Below, piece by piece: positions 7,432 through 15,924 of a stretch of 64,000 nucleotides of DNA. The DNA comes from Clostridium sp. C8-1-8 (GTDB taxonomy: Bacteria > Bacillota > Clostridia > Clostridiales > Clostridiaceae), in contig NZ_JAABNO010000027.1 of the NCBI RefSeq assembly GCF_009928445.1, positions 1-64,000 of the forward strand, given 5' to 3'. Numbering within the stretch: position 1 is the first letter of the stretch; each line of letters begins with the position of its first letter. The notes beneath the pieces are model-generated. The model was given only the letters and a program-made list of their open reading frames with translations, had not been told where the DNA came from and searched no databases. Made by a program: the position numbers and the translations under genes.

Positions 7432-7469
7432 TTAAGGTAATCTTAAGATTCAATTAATAGCTACTTAAG
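7432..7469 (+). promoter_or_regulatory. Four 11-bp-phased TTAAG half-sites, candidate response-regulator operator
   Basis: TTAAG or TTAAT occurs at 7432, 7443, 7454 and 7465, exactly one DNA turn apart. OmpR-family regulators bind such direct repeats. The array lies about 150 bp before the ABC exporter start, with a TATAAT-like box near 7550. The natural candidate regulator is the OmpR-type protein encoded at 11378-12094, but this is inferred. Confidence 0.5.
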
Positions 7470-7619
7470 TAAAAGTGGTTAGAATTATAAATAGACTAAA
7501 CGTCGTTCATAAAAAACAATAATGCTAAACAATTAGGCATAAGTTTTTTATATAATTTATTGTTCCATTAATAATTTATGGATATACAAATAATCATTGA
7601 AAGGTTTGGGAGGATTAAA

Positions 7620-8318
7620 ATGATTGAAATAAAAGAATTGTCAAAGGTATATAGAATGGGAAAAGAAAAGGTTGTAGCTTTAAATAAGGTTTCTTTTAAT
7701 ATCGAGGATGGCGAGTTTGTAGCTATAGTAGGGCCTTCTGGTTCTGGTAAATCCACATTGATGCATCTTGTGGGAGGATTGGACAGTCCTACTAAAGGAA
7801 GTATAACTGTTGATGGAAAGGATATTTCGAAGCTTAAAGACAAGGATATGGCTAAGTATAGAAATGAAAAAATAGGCTTTGTATTTCAAGCTTTTAATCT
7901 TGAGAATACACAAACAGCTTTAGAGAATGTTATGATGCCTTTAATATTTTCAGGGGTCAGCAAGAAGGAAAGAAAGGAAAGGGCTCTTAAAGCTCTAGAA
8001 CTTGTGGGGCTAAAGGATAAGGTAAAGCATAAACCTACTGAGATGTCTGGTGGACAAAGACAAAGAGTATCTATTGCTAGAGCTATTGTTAATAAGCCTC
8101 AGATAATATTTGCAGATGAGCCTACAGGTAATCTTGACTCAAAAACCGGTGAAAATATAATGAACTTGTTTCAGGAGCTTAATGGTAAGGGATATACAAT
8201 AATAATGGTTACTCACAATCCTATTGAGGCTCAAAAGGCAAAGAGAATGGTTAAAATAATGGATGGAGTTATAATCGATGATGTGGTCAATGAAAGGGGA
8301 GTAGAAAATGCGATTTAG
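7620..8318 (+). CDS. ABC exporter ATP-binding protein (MacB/LolD type)
   Basis: This is a 232-residue nucleotide-binding domain. Walker A GPSGSGKST is near residues 38-46, the signature MSGGQRQR and the Walker B IIFADEPTGNLDS follow, with an H-loop in MVTHN. The ATG at 7620 is chosen over an upstream frame start at 7578 because GGGAGG sits just before it and the protein then begins MIEIKELSKVY, as relatives do. It overlaps the first permease gene by 11 bp. It should power two FtsX-like permeases. MacB-like systems export peptides, lipoproteins or antibiotics by mechanotransmission; the substrate here is unknown. Confidence 0.9.
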   Translation: MIEIKELSKVYRMGKEKVVALNKVSFNIEDGEFVAIVGPSGSGKSTLMHLVGGLDSPTKGSITVDGKDISKLKDKDMAKYRNEKIGFVFQAFNLENTQTALENVMMPLIFSGVSKKERKERALKALELVGLKDKVKHKPTEMSGGQRQRVSIARAIVNKPQIIFADEPTGNLDSKTGENIMNLFQELNGKGYTIIMVTHNPIEAQKAKRMVKIMDGVIIDDVVNERGVENAI

Positions 8319-9630
8319 AGACAATGTTGGCATGGCCCTTCATGATCTTAAAAGAAGAAAAGGAAGAACTTTTCTTACTTCTTTAGGTATAGCAATAGGT
8401 ACTATGCTGGTTTTAATAATGGCAGGACTTGGATTTACTTTGAAAAACTTTATAGTGGATTCAATGAATGGAGAGCTGAGTTCAAAGGTTGTTACGGTGA
8501 GTCCTATAAAGAAAGATGCACCAGAGCTAGAGGATATGTCAGATTATGAAGATTGGAATGAGAAAAACTTTAAAAAGATAGATAGTAATATGATAAATAA
8601 ACTTGCATCAATGAATGGAGTAAAGGAACTAAAGGCTTCTATTACTGCCGGTGCAGAAAAGATTAAAGTAAATGATAGCGTGAAAGAAGGATTCTTTAGC
8701 ATACAAGGATATGATTTAAAACATTCAATATTCTTTGAAGATGAGCTTAGCAGTAAAAAGAAAGCTTTAAAAAATGATAATCTGAAGATTATGCTAAGTG
8801 GAAATATATTAGATAAAGATTCAAAAGGTGAGGCTATTATAAGTGAGAACATGGTTTCAGCATTGGGATTTAGCAAGGCTGAAGATGCTGTTGGCAAAGA
8901 AATATCTATAGTATTGGATAAGGCAAATAATATAACTATTAAGCCAGTTGAAAAAAAGCTGAAGATAGTTGGAGTTGTTGATAAGAATTTATTATCTGGG
9001 GACAGCATAATAACTTCATCAAAAGATGCAGCAGAGATCCTTGGGGTTACACAGTTTGTAAATGATTATGAGAGCGAAAAAGGTTTTAACTCTTTAGTGC
9101 TTTCTGCAGATAAGATCGATAATGTTGAAAAGGTAAAGAATGCAGTACTGTCTGAAGGCTATCAAGCTGTATCTAATCAAGATATGATTAAGGACATAAC
9201 AAAAGCCTTCAACAATATAAGTTTAGTACTATCTATATTAGGTATAATTGTTTTATTTGTTGCTGGCTTAGGTATAGTTAATACCATGGTTATGTCTATT
9301 TATGAGAGAACTAGAAGTATTGGAGTAATGAAGTCAGTAGGAGCAAATAACTCAAGCATTAGAAGTATATTCTTAGTTCAATCAGGAACCATTGGCTTCA
9401 TAGGTGGTATAACTGGAATAATTATTAGCGTAGGTATATTTAAGATAATACAGCTGGGATTGATAGCTTATTTGAAAGCTTCAAAAATAGATATTACCTT
9501 TAATTTTAGTATACCATTATGGCTTATAGGCTCTACTTTAGCATTTTCTATTGCTATAGCAGTTTTAGCAGGTTTATATCCAGCTATGAGAGCTTCGAAG
9601 ATGGATCCTATAGAAGCACTAAATGGTTAG
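8308..9630 (+). CDS. ABC transporter permease, FtsX/MacB type (first)
   Basis: The 440 residues show the MacB permease layout: a short cytosolic start (ALHDLKRRKGRTFLTSLGIAIG), one N-terminal membrane segment, a large outside MacB_PCD-like domain (about residues 45-285), then three C-terminal membrane segments with the typical ERTRSIGVMKSVGA coupling region and a final PAMRASKMDPIEALNG. It overlaps the ATPase gene and is followed closely by a second permease, so the working transporter is probably a heterodimer with two copies of the ATPase. Confidence 0.9.
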   Translation: MRFRDNVGMALHDLKRRKGRTFLTSLGIAIGTMLVLIMAGLGFTLKNFIVDSMNGELSSKVVTVSPIKKDAPELEDMSDYEDWNEKNFKKIDSNMINKLASMNGVKELKASITAGAEKIKVNDSVKEGFFSIQGYDLKHSIFFEDELSSKKKALKNDNLKIMLSGNILDKDSKGEAIISENMVSALGFSKAEDAVGKEISIVLDKANNITIKPVEKKLKIVGVVDKNLLSGDSIITSSKDAAEILGVTQFVNDYESEKGFNSLVLSADKIDNVEKVKNAVLSEGYQAVSNQDMIKDITKAFNNISLVLSILGIIVLFVAGLGIVNTMVMSIYERTRSIGVMKSVGANNSSIRSIFLVQSGTIGFIGGITGIIISVGIFKIIQLGLIAYLKASKIDITFNFSIPLWLIGSTLAFSIAIAVLAGLYPAMRASKMDPIEALNG

Positions 9631-9640
9631 GAGGAGAAAA

Positions 9641-10951
9641 ATGAAAATATCAGATGGATTATCAATGGCAGTTAGTGATATAAGAAAACGAAAAGTAAGG
9701 ACCGTTCTAACCGTAGTGGCCCTGTCTGTTGGAAGCTTTTTGATGGTGTCTATGATGGGAGTAGGAGACTCTATATCGAAAGGTGCTACTAAATTATTCT
9801 CAAGCTTTGGAGATACGAAACAAATAAGTGTTATGCCCCTAAAGTATGATAAGAGTTCATCTCCAGTATCAGTGTCAGTGAATACAGGAAGCAGTAGTAC
9901 AAGTACTACCACTTCTGATAAGAAGGAAGATAAGACGAAAAAAATAGATAAAGATACTGTAACTAAGATGTCTAAGATAGATGGAGTCAATGAACTTTAT
10001 GCAGTTGTAGATTCTAAGTTAACTGGTGTTGAGTTAGAGGGCAATAGTGATGTTAAGAAGAAAAGTGTAAATATAATTGGTTTTTCTTTTGATTTTAATT
10101 ATAAGACTGATAATAATATAACTTATGGAAATGAACTCTCAGGCAAAAATGATGAGGTTTTAGTAGGAGAAAAGTATCTAGATAGACTTGGCATAAAGGA
10201 TTATAAATCAGTTATAGGAAAAAAGATAAGTATGAAGGTAGAGTTTCCAAAGGTAAATGGAGCTGAGGTTAAGAAGCCTTTCTCTATTGATGGGAAAATA
10301 GTTGGTGTAGTTAAGGGAAAGAGTGGTTTTGGAACCAATATATTAACTTCTGAGGACATAGTAAGTAAGGTACAAGGTTACTATGAAGAAAAGGATAATT
10401 ACCTTGCAGATAAAGGGTATTCTCAGGTTGGCATAGTTGCTAAAAGTGATGATAAAGTAAAAGCAATTACAGATAAAATAAGAAAAGATATGGGATATAG
10501 CGCATCTAATATGGTGGAGATGCTAGATATTATAGGTTCCTTCACTAAAGGGATAAAAAGCATTCTAACTGTTGCAGGTATAATTGTTCTTCTAGTTGCA
10601 AGTTTAGGTCTTATAAATACAATGACTATGACCATTCAAGAAAAGAAAAAGTCCATAGGAGTTATGAAGGCTGTAGGCGCATCAAAGAAACAGATTAGTT
10701 TCGTGTTTATGTTTCAATCCTTGGTGCTTGGAGTTCTAGGAGGACTACTAGGATGCTTAACTTCTTCCCTAGCTATTTATGGGATAAACTTATATATGAA
10801 ATCAACTTCAAGTACCTTGAACTTAGCACTAAACTTAAATAACTTATTAGTGGCTTTAGGGATATCTGCATTAGTAGCATTTTTTGCAGGTATAGTTCCA
10901 GCTATTAGAGCTTCAAAACTTAACGTGGTAGAAATATTAAGTTATGAGTAG
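9641..10951 (+). CDS. ABC transporter permease, FtsX/MacB type (second)
   Basis: The 436 residues have the same architecture as the preceding permease: one N-terminal membrane helix, a large extracytoplasmic domain and three C-terminal helices with EKKKSIGVMKAVGA and PAIRASKLNVVEILSYE. A Ser/Thr-rich linker with SSSTSTTTSDKKEDKTKK sits early in the outer domain. The ATG at 9641 has AGGAGG 6 bases upstream, preferable to an open start at 9623 that overlaps the previous gene. No complete terminator is seen until 11219. Confidence 0.9.
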   Translation: MKISDGLSMAVSDIRKRKVRTVLTVVALSVGSFLMVSMMGVGDSISKGATKLFSSFGDTKQISVMPLKYDKSSSPVSVSVNTGSSSTSTTTSDKKEDKTKKIDKDTVTKMSKIDGVNELYAVVDSKLTGVELEGNSDVKKKSVNIIGFSFDFNYKTDNNITYGNELSGKNDEVLVGEKYLDRLGIKDYKSVIGKKISMKVEFPKVNGAEVKKPFSIDGKIVGVVKGKSGFGTNILTSEDIVSKVQGYYEEKDNYLADKGYSQVGIVAKSDDKVKAITDKIRKDMGYSASNMVEMLDIIGSFTKGIKSILTVAGIIVLLVASLGLINTMTMTIQEKKKSIGVMKAVGASKKQISFVFMFQSLVLGVLGGLLGCLTSSLAIYGINLYMKSTSSTLNLALNLNNLLVALGISALVAFFAGIVPAIRASKLNVVEILSYE

Positions 10952-10995
10952 CCAATATTAAGTACATTGTGATGTTAAAACATTTAAGTTTTTAA

Positions 10996-11097
10996 CTATG
11001 TTTAATAATATTTTTGAAATTAAGTGGTTACGAAGGATATGGTATATGAGCGTGCTATTACAATGAAAGCATCTCATGACTGACCACTTAATTTCAA
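10996..11097 (-). repeat. Family A palindromic repeat, reverse orientation
   Basis: The ends TTGAAATTAAGTGGT (from 11014) and ACCACTTAATTTCAA (to 11096) are inverted repeats. The inner sequence and the left flank CTATGTTTAATAATATT match the reverse complement of the copy at 18504-18597 and its flank. It lies between the ABC and two-component genes. Confidence 0.75.
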
Positions 11098-11218
11098 CAG
11101 GTTTCTTTGACAGAGGCAAATTTTAAAATTTTGCTTGTACCTCGAACAACATTAAATTATAATATTTCTTATAACTAGAAAATAATGTATAGTAATAAGT
11201 TTATATTATGCCTAATTT

Positions 11219-11244
11219 AAAATCGCTATTTTTATGGCGATTTT
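11219..11244 (+). terminator. Terminator-like hairpin between exporter and two-component genes
   Basis: AAAATCGC (11219-11226) pairs with GCGATTTT (11237-11244). No long T run follows, so strength is uncertain. Confidence 0.5.
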
Positions 11245-11377
11245 AAGTTATGTGAAAAATAAGGTTATGGAAGTTATAGCTGTTAAGTTTATTAAAACTT
11301 CAATTAGTAAGTTTATCTATTGAAAGCAGCTTTGGTACTAGCATATAACCTATACAAATTTAAGGTTGGAGGTAATT

Positions 11378-12094
11378 ATGGCAAAAAACATACTAATTGC
11401 TGATGACGAAATTGAGATAGTTGAATTAGTTGAACTTTATCTTGAAAAAGAAGGGTATAACATAATAAAGTGTTTCAATGGAATAGACGCATGGAATATA
11501 TTATGTGAAAAGAGTATAGATTTAGCTATATTTGATATAATGATGCCTGGCATTGACGGATATCAGCTTATAAAGAAAGCTAGAGAAAAACTCAATGTTC
11601 CTATAATTTTAATATCTGCTAAAAATGATTTTAGCGATAAGATACTTGGATTAGGTCTTGGAGCAGATGATTATGTATCTAAGCCATTCAATCCACTAGA
11701 GCTTATAGCCAGGGTTCAGGCTCAATTGAGACGTTATTATCTTTTAATGGGCGGAGCCAATAATAAGACTAAGGAAGCTCAGAAGATAGTTCATGGTGAT
11801 ATAGAACTAGATGAAGAAAGCTGTGAAGCTTTTAAAGCTGGAAGACTTCTTGATCTTACATCAACTGAATATAAGATATTAAGCCTTTTTATGAAAAATG
11901 TAGATAAGGTATTTACTAAAAAACAGATTTTTGAAACAGTTTGGGAAGAAGTATATTATGGTGATGATAATACCATAATGGTTCACATAAGTAATCTTAG
12001 AGACAAGATTGAAGATAATCCTAAAAAACCAGAATATTTGAGGACGGTGAGAGGATTAGGATATAAGTTTACTGGAAAGTCAAAGGTGGACTAG
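11378..12094 (+). CDS. OmpR/PhoB-family response regulator
   Basis: The 238 residues contain a receiver domain (IADDE near the start, phospho-acceptor D53 in FDIMMPG, K in SKPFNP) and a C-terminal winged helix (TSTEYKILSLF...YLRTVRGLGYKF). The ATG at 11378 follows TTGGAGGT at 7 bases; a TTG 12 bases upstream lies inside this ribosome site and is rejected. The stop abuts the kinase ATG, so the two are co-translated. By neighbourhood it should control the adjacent MacB-type exporter, probably through the TTAAG array at 7432-7469. Confidence 0.92.
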   Translation: MAKNILIADDEIEIVELVELYLEKEGYNIIKCFNGIDAWNILCEKSIDLAIFDIMMPGIDGYQLIKKAREKLNVPIILISAKNDFSDKILGLGLGADDYVSKPFNPLELIARVQAQLRRYYLLMGGANNKTKEAQKIVHGDIELDEESCEAFKAGRLLDLTSTEYKILSLFMKNVDKVFTKKQIFETVWEEVYYGDDNTIMVHISNLRDKIEDNPKKPEYLRTVRGLGYKFTGKSKVD

Positions 12095-13540
12095 ATGAAA
12101 GTATTAAAGAAAAGAAGAAAACCTAAAAGTATATATATAAAGATAATGTTAGGCTATTTCATATTTGGTGTGGTAACTATCGTGTTACTATTTCTTATGA
12201 TAATAGCTCTAGCATTTTTTACTTTATTTTCGGCTAAAAGGCATAACGATAATGACTTTCCTAAGTCTACTGCAAAAGCAATTGTGTGCAGTGACTATAA
12301 AAATATAGACTCTACTTATATAGAGAAGTTTGGCGGATGGGTTGAAATACTTAAAGACAATAAGGTTATATATGTAAAAGGTCAGAAAAAAGATGATATA
12401 AAGGAGTATACAGAAGAACAACTTGTGAATGATTTGTCTACAGATTTGAAAGCAAGCTTTGACTTTAATAGAACTTCTTACTCAGCAGCGACGTTTAAAG
12501 GAAATGATGGACTTAGTTATATATGTCTTGTAAAGTTTCCACCTAAAAATATTGGGTTATCGCTAAGTGGACAGATGACGGGATCCCCACTTGAAAGGGA
12601 TATACAGTTATTTATGCTTTCTATATTTAGCGGAGCAGGAGTTGTACTACTACTTATAATGTTTGTACTTAGTAAGCTAATAGCTAAGCAGATAAGTAAT
12701 CCTATAAAGCATATAATAAAGGGAATACAGACCATAAGTACTGGAGATTATAATTATAAGATTAGGTGTAAAGCAGATAGTGAACTTGCTATGATTAGAG
12801 ATGCACTAAATGATATGTCACAGAGGATACGGGAAGCAGAAGAACAAAAAAAATGGGCAGAAGAAAGTAAAAGGATGATTATTGCGGATATTTCCCATGA
12901 TCTGAAGACACCAATAACTTCAATTCAAGGTTATGCAAGAGCTTTAAATGATGGGCTAGTTGTAGAGGAAGAAAAGAAGAAGAAGTACTTAAATTACATA
13001 TACGAAAAGTCCAATAGAATGAATTATCTCATTGATGAATTATTTACATTTTCCAAGATGGACACTCCATCCTATAAGTTAAATATGGTAGAAGGTGACT
13101 TGGCTAACTTTTTTAGAGAGACAATAATAGGCTTTATACCAGATATAGAGAAATGTAATTTCCAATATGAAGTAGATATAAAAGAAGAATATATAAGGTT
13201 TACCTTTGACAGAGATGAATTATATAGAGCAATTTCCAATATAATAATAAATGCTCTAAAGTATAATCCTCCGGGAACTACATTGACATTTTTTCTAGAC
13301 AAAAATGATGAAGAAATATTAATCTCAATTAAAGATAATGGAATTGGCATATCTGAAAAGGTTAGAAATACTATTTTTAATGAGTTTACAAGAGGTGATA
13401 CTGCTAGAAAGTCTGATGGTGGCAGTGGACTTGGTATGGCTATAACAAAGAAGGTAATAGAACTTCATGAAGGAGCTATTGGAATAGAAAGTGAGCTAGG
13501 TAAAGGAACAAAATTCATTATCAAGTTTCCTAAAAAGTAA
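12095..13540 (+). CDS. Membrane sensor histidine kinase
   Basis: The 481 residues comprise an N-terminal membrane helix (about 15-45), an extracytoplasmic sensor of roughly 130 residues, a second helix (about 170-195), a HAMP linker, a dimerisation domain with H268 in ADISHDLKTPITS and a catalytic ATPase domain with N box NIIINALKYN, DNGIGIS and GGSGLGMAI. It starts on the base after the regulator stop. It should phosphorylate the preceding regulator; the signal is unknown, though exporter-linked kinases in Firmicutes often respond to antimicrobial peptides or envelope stress. Confidence 0.92.
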   Translation: MKVLKKRRKPKSIYIKIMLGYFIFGVVTIVLLFLMIIALAFFTLFSAKRHNDNDFPKSTAKAIVCSDYKNIDSTYIEKFGGWVEILKDNKVIYVKGQKKDDIKEYTEEQLVNDLSTDLKASFDFNRTSYSAATFKGNDGLSYICLVKFPPKNIGLSLSGQMTGSPLERDIQLFMLSIFSGAGVVLLLIMFVLSKLIAKQISNPIKHIIKGIQTISTGDYNYKIRCKADSELAMIRDALNDMSQRIREAEEQKKWAEESKRMIIADISHDLKTPITSIQGYARALNDGLVVEEEKKKKYLNYIYEKSNRMNYLIDELFTFSKMDTPSYKLNMVEGDLANFFRETIIGFIPDIEKCNFQYEVDIKEEYIRFTFDRDELYRAISNIIINALKYNPPGTTLTFFLDKNDEEILISIKDNGIGISEKVRNTIFNEFTRGDTARKSDGGSGLGMAITKKVIELHEGAIGIESELGKGTKFIIKFPKK

Positions 13541-13556
13541 TTTTTAATAAGTACAA

Positions 13557-13588
13557 AAAACGCTAAAGCAAACTTGCTTTAGCGTTTT
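13557..13588. terminator. Bidirectional terminator between kinase and aldolase genes
   Basis: AAAACGCTAAAGC and GCTTTAGCGTTTT form a strong stem with A run before and T run after, able to serve both converging genes. Confidence 0.85.
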
Positions 13589-13599
13589 CTATATAAATA

Positions 13600-14466
13600 T
13601 TAAGCTTGGTTAACTGATCCGAAAAGTACCATCTTTTCTTTAACTGTAGCTTTTATAGCTTCAAATCCTGGTCCTAAAAGTTTACGTGGGTCAAATCCCT
13701 TTCCTTCTAGGTCTTTACCAGATTCTATATACTTACGAGTAGCTTCAGCAAATGATAATTGACATTCAGTATTAACATTTATTTTAGCAACTCCTAGAGA
13801 TATAGCTTTTTTGATCATTTCTTCAGGAATACCTGTACCACCGTGTAGAACTAGTGGAACGTCTCCAGTTATATCATTGATTTGGCTTAATGCATCGAAA
13901 GCTAAGCCCTTCCAGTTAGCTGGGTATTTTCCATGGATATTACCGATACCAGCAGCAAGCATTGTTACTCCTAGATCTGATATTTGCTTACATTCCTTTG
14001 GATCAGCAATTTCACCTGCTCCAACAACTCCGTCTTCTTCTCCACCAATTGAACCAACTTCTGCTTCTAATGAAAGTCCTCTTTCACCAGTTACTTTTAC
14101 TAATTCAGTTGTTTTTGCTATATTTTCAGCTATTGGATAGTGAGATCCATCAAACATTATTGATGAGAATCCAGCTTCCATAGCTTTGTAAGATCCTTCG
14201 TAGCTACCGTGGTCTAAGTGTAATGCTACTGGAACAGTTATCTTTAAATCTTCTAATAATCCATTAACCATTCCTACAACAGTCTTATATCCGCCCATGT
14301 ACTTTCCAGCACCTTCAGATACACCAAGAATTACTGGTGAATTATTTTCTTGAGCAGTTAATAGTATAGCCTTAGTCCATTCTAAGTTGTTGATGTTGAA
14401 TTGACCAACAGCATACTTTCCATCTCTAGCTTTATTTAACATTTCTTTAGCACTTACTAATGACAT
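13600..14466 (-). CDS. fba: Fructose-bisphosphate aldolase, class II
   Basis: This 288-residue class II aldolase should cleave fructose-1,6-bisphosphate to dihydroxyacetone phosphate and glyceraldehyde-3-phosphate in glycolysis. Visible landmarks are VGQFNINNLEW, the metal and catalytic region ALHLDHGS, SLEAEVGSIGGEEDG, GNIHGKYP and the phosphate site VLHGGTGIPEE, with INVNTE near the end. An ATG two codons upstream exists, but the AGGTGG site is spaced correctly for the inner ATG (14466), giving MSLVSAKEMLNKA like relatives. A nested hairpin lies in the leader. It is a single-gene unit. Confidence 0.95.
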   Translation of the reverse strand: MSLVSAKEMLNKARDGKYAVGQFNINNLEWTKAILLTAQENNSPVILGVSEGAGKYMGGYKTVVGMVNGLLEDLKITVPVALHLDHGSYEGSYKAMEAGFSSIMFDGSHYPIAENIAKTTELVKVTGERGLSLEAEVGSIGGEEDGVVGAGEIADPKECKQISDLGVTMLAAGIGNIHGKYPANWKGLAFDALSQINDITGDVPLVLHGGTGIPEEMIKKAISLGVAKINVNTECQLSFAEATRKYIESGKDLEGKGFDPRKLLGPGFEAIKATVKEKMVLFGSVNQA

Positions 14467-14502
14467 GTTCATACCACCTTTCGTTTAATAAAAATCATAT
14501 GG

Positions 14503-14540
14503 TAAGGGACTTTTTAGGTCCCAGTGGGACTTATCCCTTA
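14503..14540 (-). promoter_or_regulatory. Nested hairpin in the aldolase leader
   Basis: TAAGGGA (14503-14509) pairs with TCCCTTA (14534-14540) and encloses GTCCC (14518-14522) paired with GGGAC (14526-14530). It sits about 40 bases before the start codon on the minus strand. It could be an operator or an RNA stability or attenuation element; I cannot tell which. Confidence 0.4.
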
Positions 14541-14616
14541 TGTACATTATATACTATTATTATTATATTTTCTACCAGTATTATTATATTTTCTCACAAA
14601 AAATAATAAAATAATT

Positions 14617-14997
14617 CTAGAATATGTTTTCTAGCTTTGGAGTTTGAAGAGCCTTTATAGCTTTAGTAGAATATTTTATTAGATGTATGCTTGAAAGTGC
14701 TTCTGATTTATTCTCATATTTAGTGTATTGAGAGAGCTTTAAAGATTCATTTACAAGTATATCCGCATCTTGATGGTTTATGTAAACCGAGAGAGGTTCA
14801 AAACTTTTTTCTATATACTCCTTAAGATCTACCGAAAGCTTATAGGATTCATCCCATTTATCATTCTTGATTGAATCTTCTATCTTAACACATTTTATAC
14901 TTACGTCATCGCAAATCTTTATCAAGTCACTATGAGAATAAATTATGAAACCTAGTAAGCATAGAAAAATTAATATGGATGTAATAGTATTTTTCAT
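14617..14997 (-). CDS. DUF4363 family protein
   Basis: The 126-residue protein has one N-terminal hydrophobic helix (TSILIFLCLLGFIIYSHSD) acting as a signal anchor and a helical outside domain. It matches what I know as DUF4363, a small family commonly encoded after DUF421 membrane proteins in spore formers. Its ATG overlaps the upstream gene's stop by 4 bases, showing translational coupling. The function is unknown. Confidence 0.75.
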   Translation of the reverse strand: MKNTITSILIFLCLLGFIIYSHSDLIKICDDVSIKCVKIEDSIKNDKWDESYKLSVDLKEYIEKSFEPLSVYINHQDADILVNESLKLSQYTKYENKSEALSSIHLIKYSTKAIKALQTPKLENIF

Positions 14998-15704
14998 AGG
15001 TCATCATCTCCAAAATCAATTGAATCATCTCTCTTTTGGAGAAAGAACTCTCCAGTTGAATCAACCATAGCTATATATACATCTTTCATGTTGGTTACAC
15101 CATTATTGTCTAGCATGTTTTTTAGCCAGGTATCATCTTTCTTTAATTTAAGCAGAGCCTTTTGATTTATTTTGCCGTTCACAATGATAACTACTGGAAG
15201 TTTATCTTCATCTTCTTTTATTTTTAAATCACCTTTGGTTGCTGGAGAAAAAAACTTTTTAGGAATTACAGAAACTTGACCATTATTTTCCAAAATGGCG
15301 TATTGAATATCTGCTATATTGAAATATCCGCTTAGTCTCAGTTCTTCCATAAGATCATCTATATTTATCCTTTGACTTATAAGTGATTGGAAGTTTACTT
15401 GACCCTCCTTAATTAATACACAAGGAGTTCCATCTATAACCCTTCTTGCAAGCTTACTCTTTAGCTGTATTTCTGATAAAACAGTTTTTAACATTAACAA
15501 TGTTATTATTGGAATAACGCCCAAAAGTAATGGAAGTCTAGTGTCTTGCATTGGAAGTGCAGCTAGATCTGATATCATCATAGTTATAACAAATTCGTAA
15601 GGCTGAAGCTCACCTATCTGCCTCTTTCCCATAAGTCTCATAACAAGAACAACTACAGAGTAAAGTATTACCGTCCTTATAAGTACAATCAACAACTGAA
15701 TCAC
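14994..15704 (-). CDS. DUF421 (YetF/YcaP-like) membrane protein
   Basis: The 236 residues begin with three membrane segments; the conserved MRLMGKRQIGELQPYEFVIT stretch is diagnostic of the family. A cytosolic alpha/beta domain follows (DGTPCVLIKEGQVNFQSL...LMEELRLSGYFNIADIQYAI) with the ILENNGQVSVIPK strand. The C-terminal part extends to VYIAMVDSTGEFFLQKRDD. Members are found in spore formers with DUF4363 partners, as here, and some are spore-associated. The biochemical function is not established. A GGAGAGGTGA site precedes the ATG. Confidence 0.85.
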   Translation of the reverse strand: MIQLLIVLIRTVILYSVVVLVMRLMGKRQIGELQPYEFVITMMISDLAALPMQDTRLPLLLGVIPIITLLMLKTVLSEIQLKSKLARRVIDGTPCVLIKEGQVNFQSLISQRINIDDLMEELRLSGYFNIADIQYAILENNGQVSVIPKKFFSPATKGDLKIKEDEDKLPVVIIVNGKINQKALLKLKKDDTWLKNMLDNNGVTNMKDVYIAMVDSTGEFFLQKRDDSIDFGDDDL

Positions 15705-15924
15705 CTCTCCAATGTTATAATTTCTTTTACTAATTTAAATTATTCAAATATTAGGATTTTTTTAAAATCAAAGATGTATAATAATGTTAGGAGAAGTAGA
15801 AAGTTAAAAGCTTTCAACGGTATTCTTAAAGTTAACATAAACTAAAATGCATTTAACAACAGCATTTTTGAGTATTTATAAAAGTTTGGTGTGAAAATAA
15901 AATAATACTAGGAGTGAATACAAG

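Noticed and set aside
8544..9008. 154-codon minus-strand open frame
   Set aside because: Lies wholly inside the permease gene on the opposite strand; composition mirrors the real gene and there is no ribosome site.
13811..14183. Plus-strand open frames opposite fba
   Set aside because: Shadow frames of a clearly identified aldolase gene.
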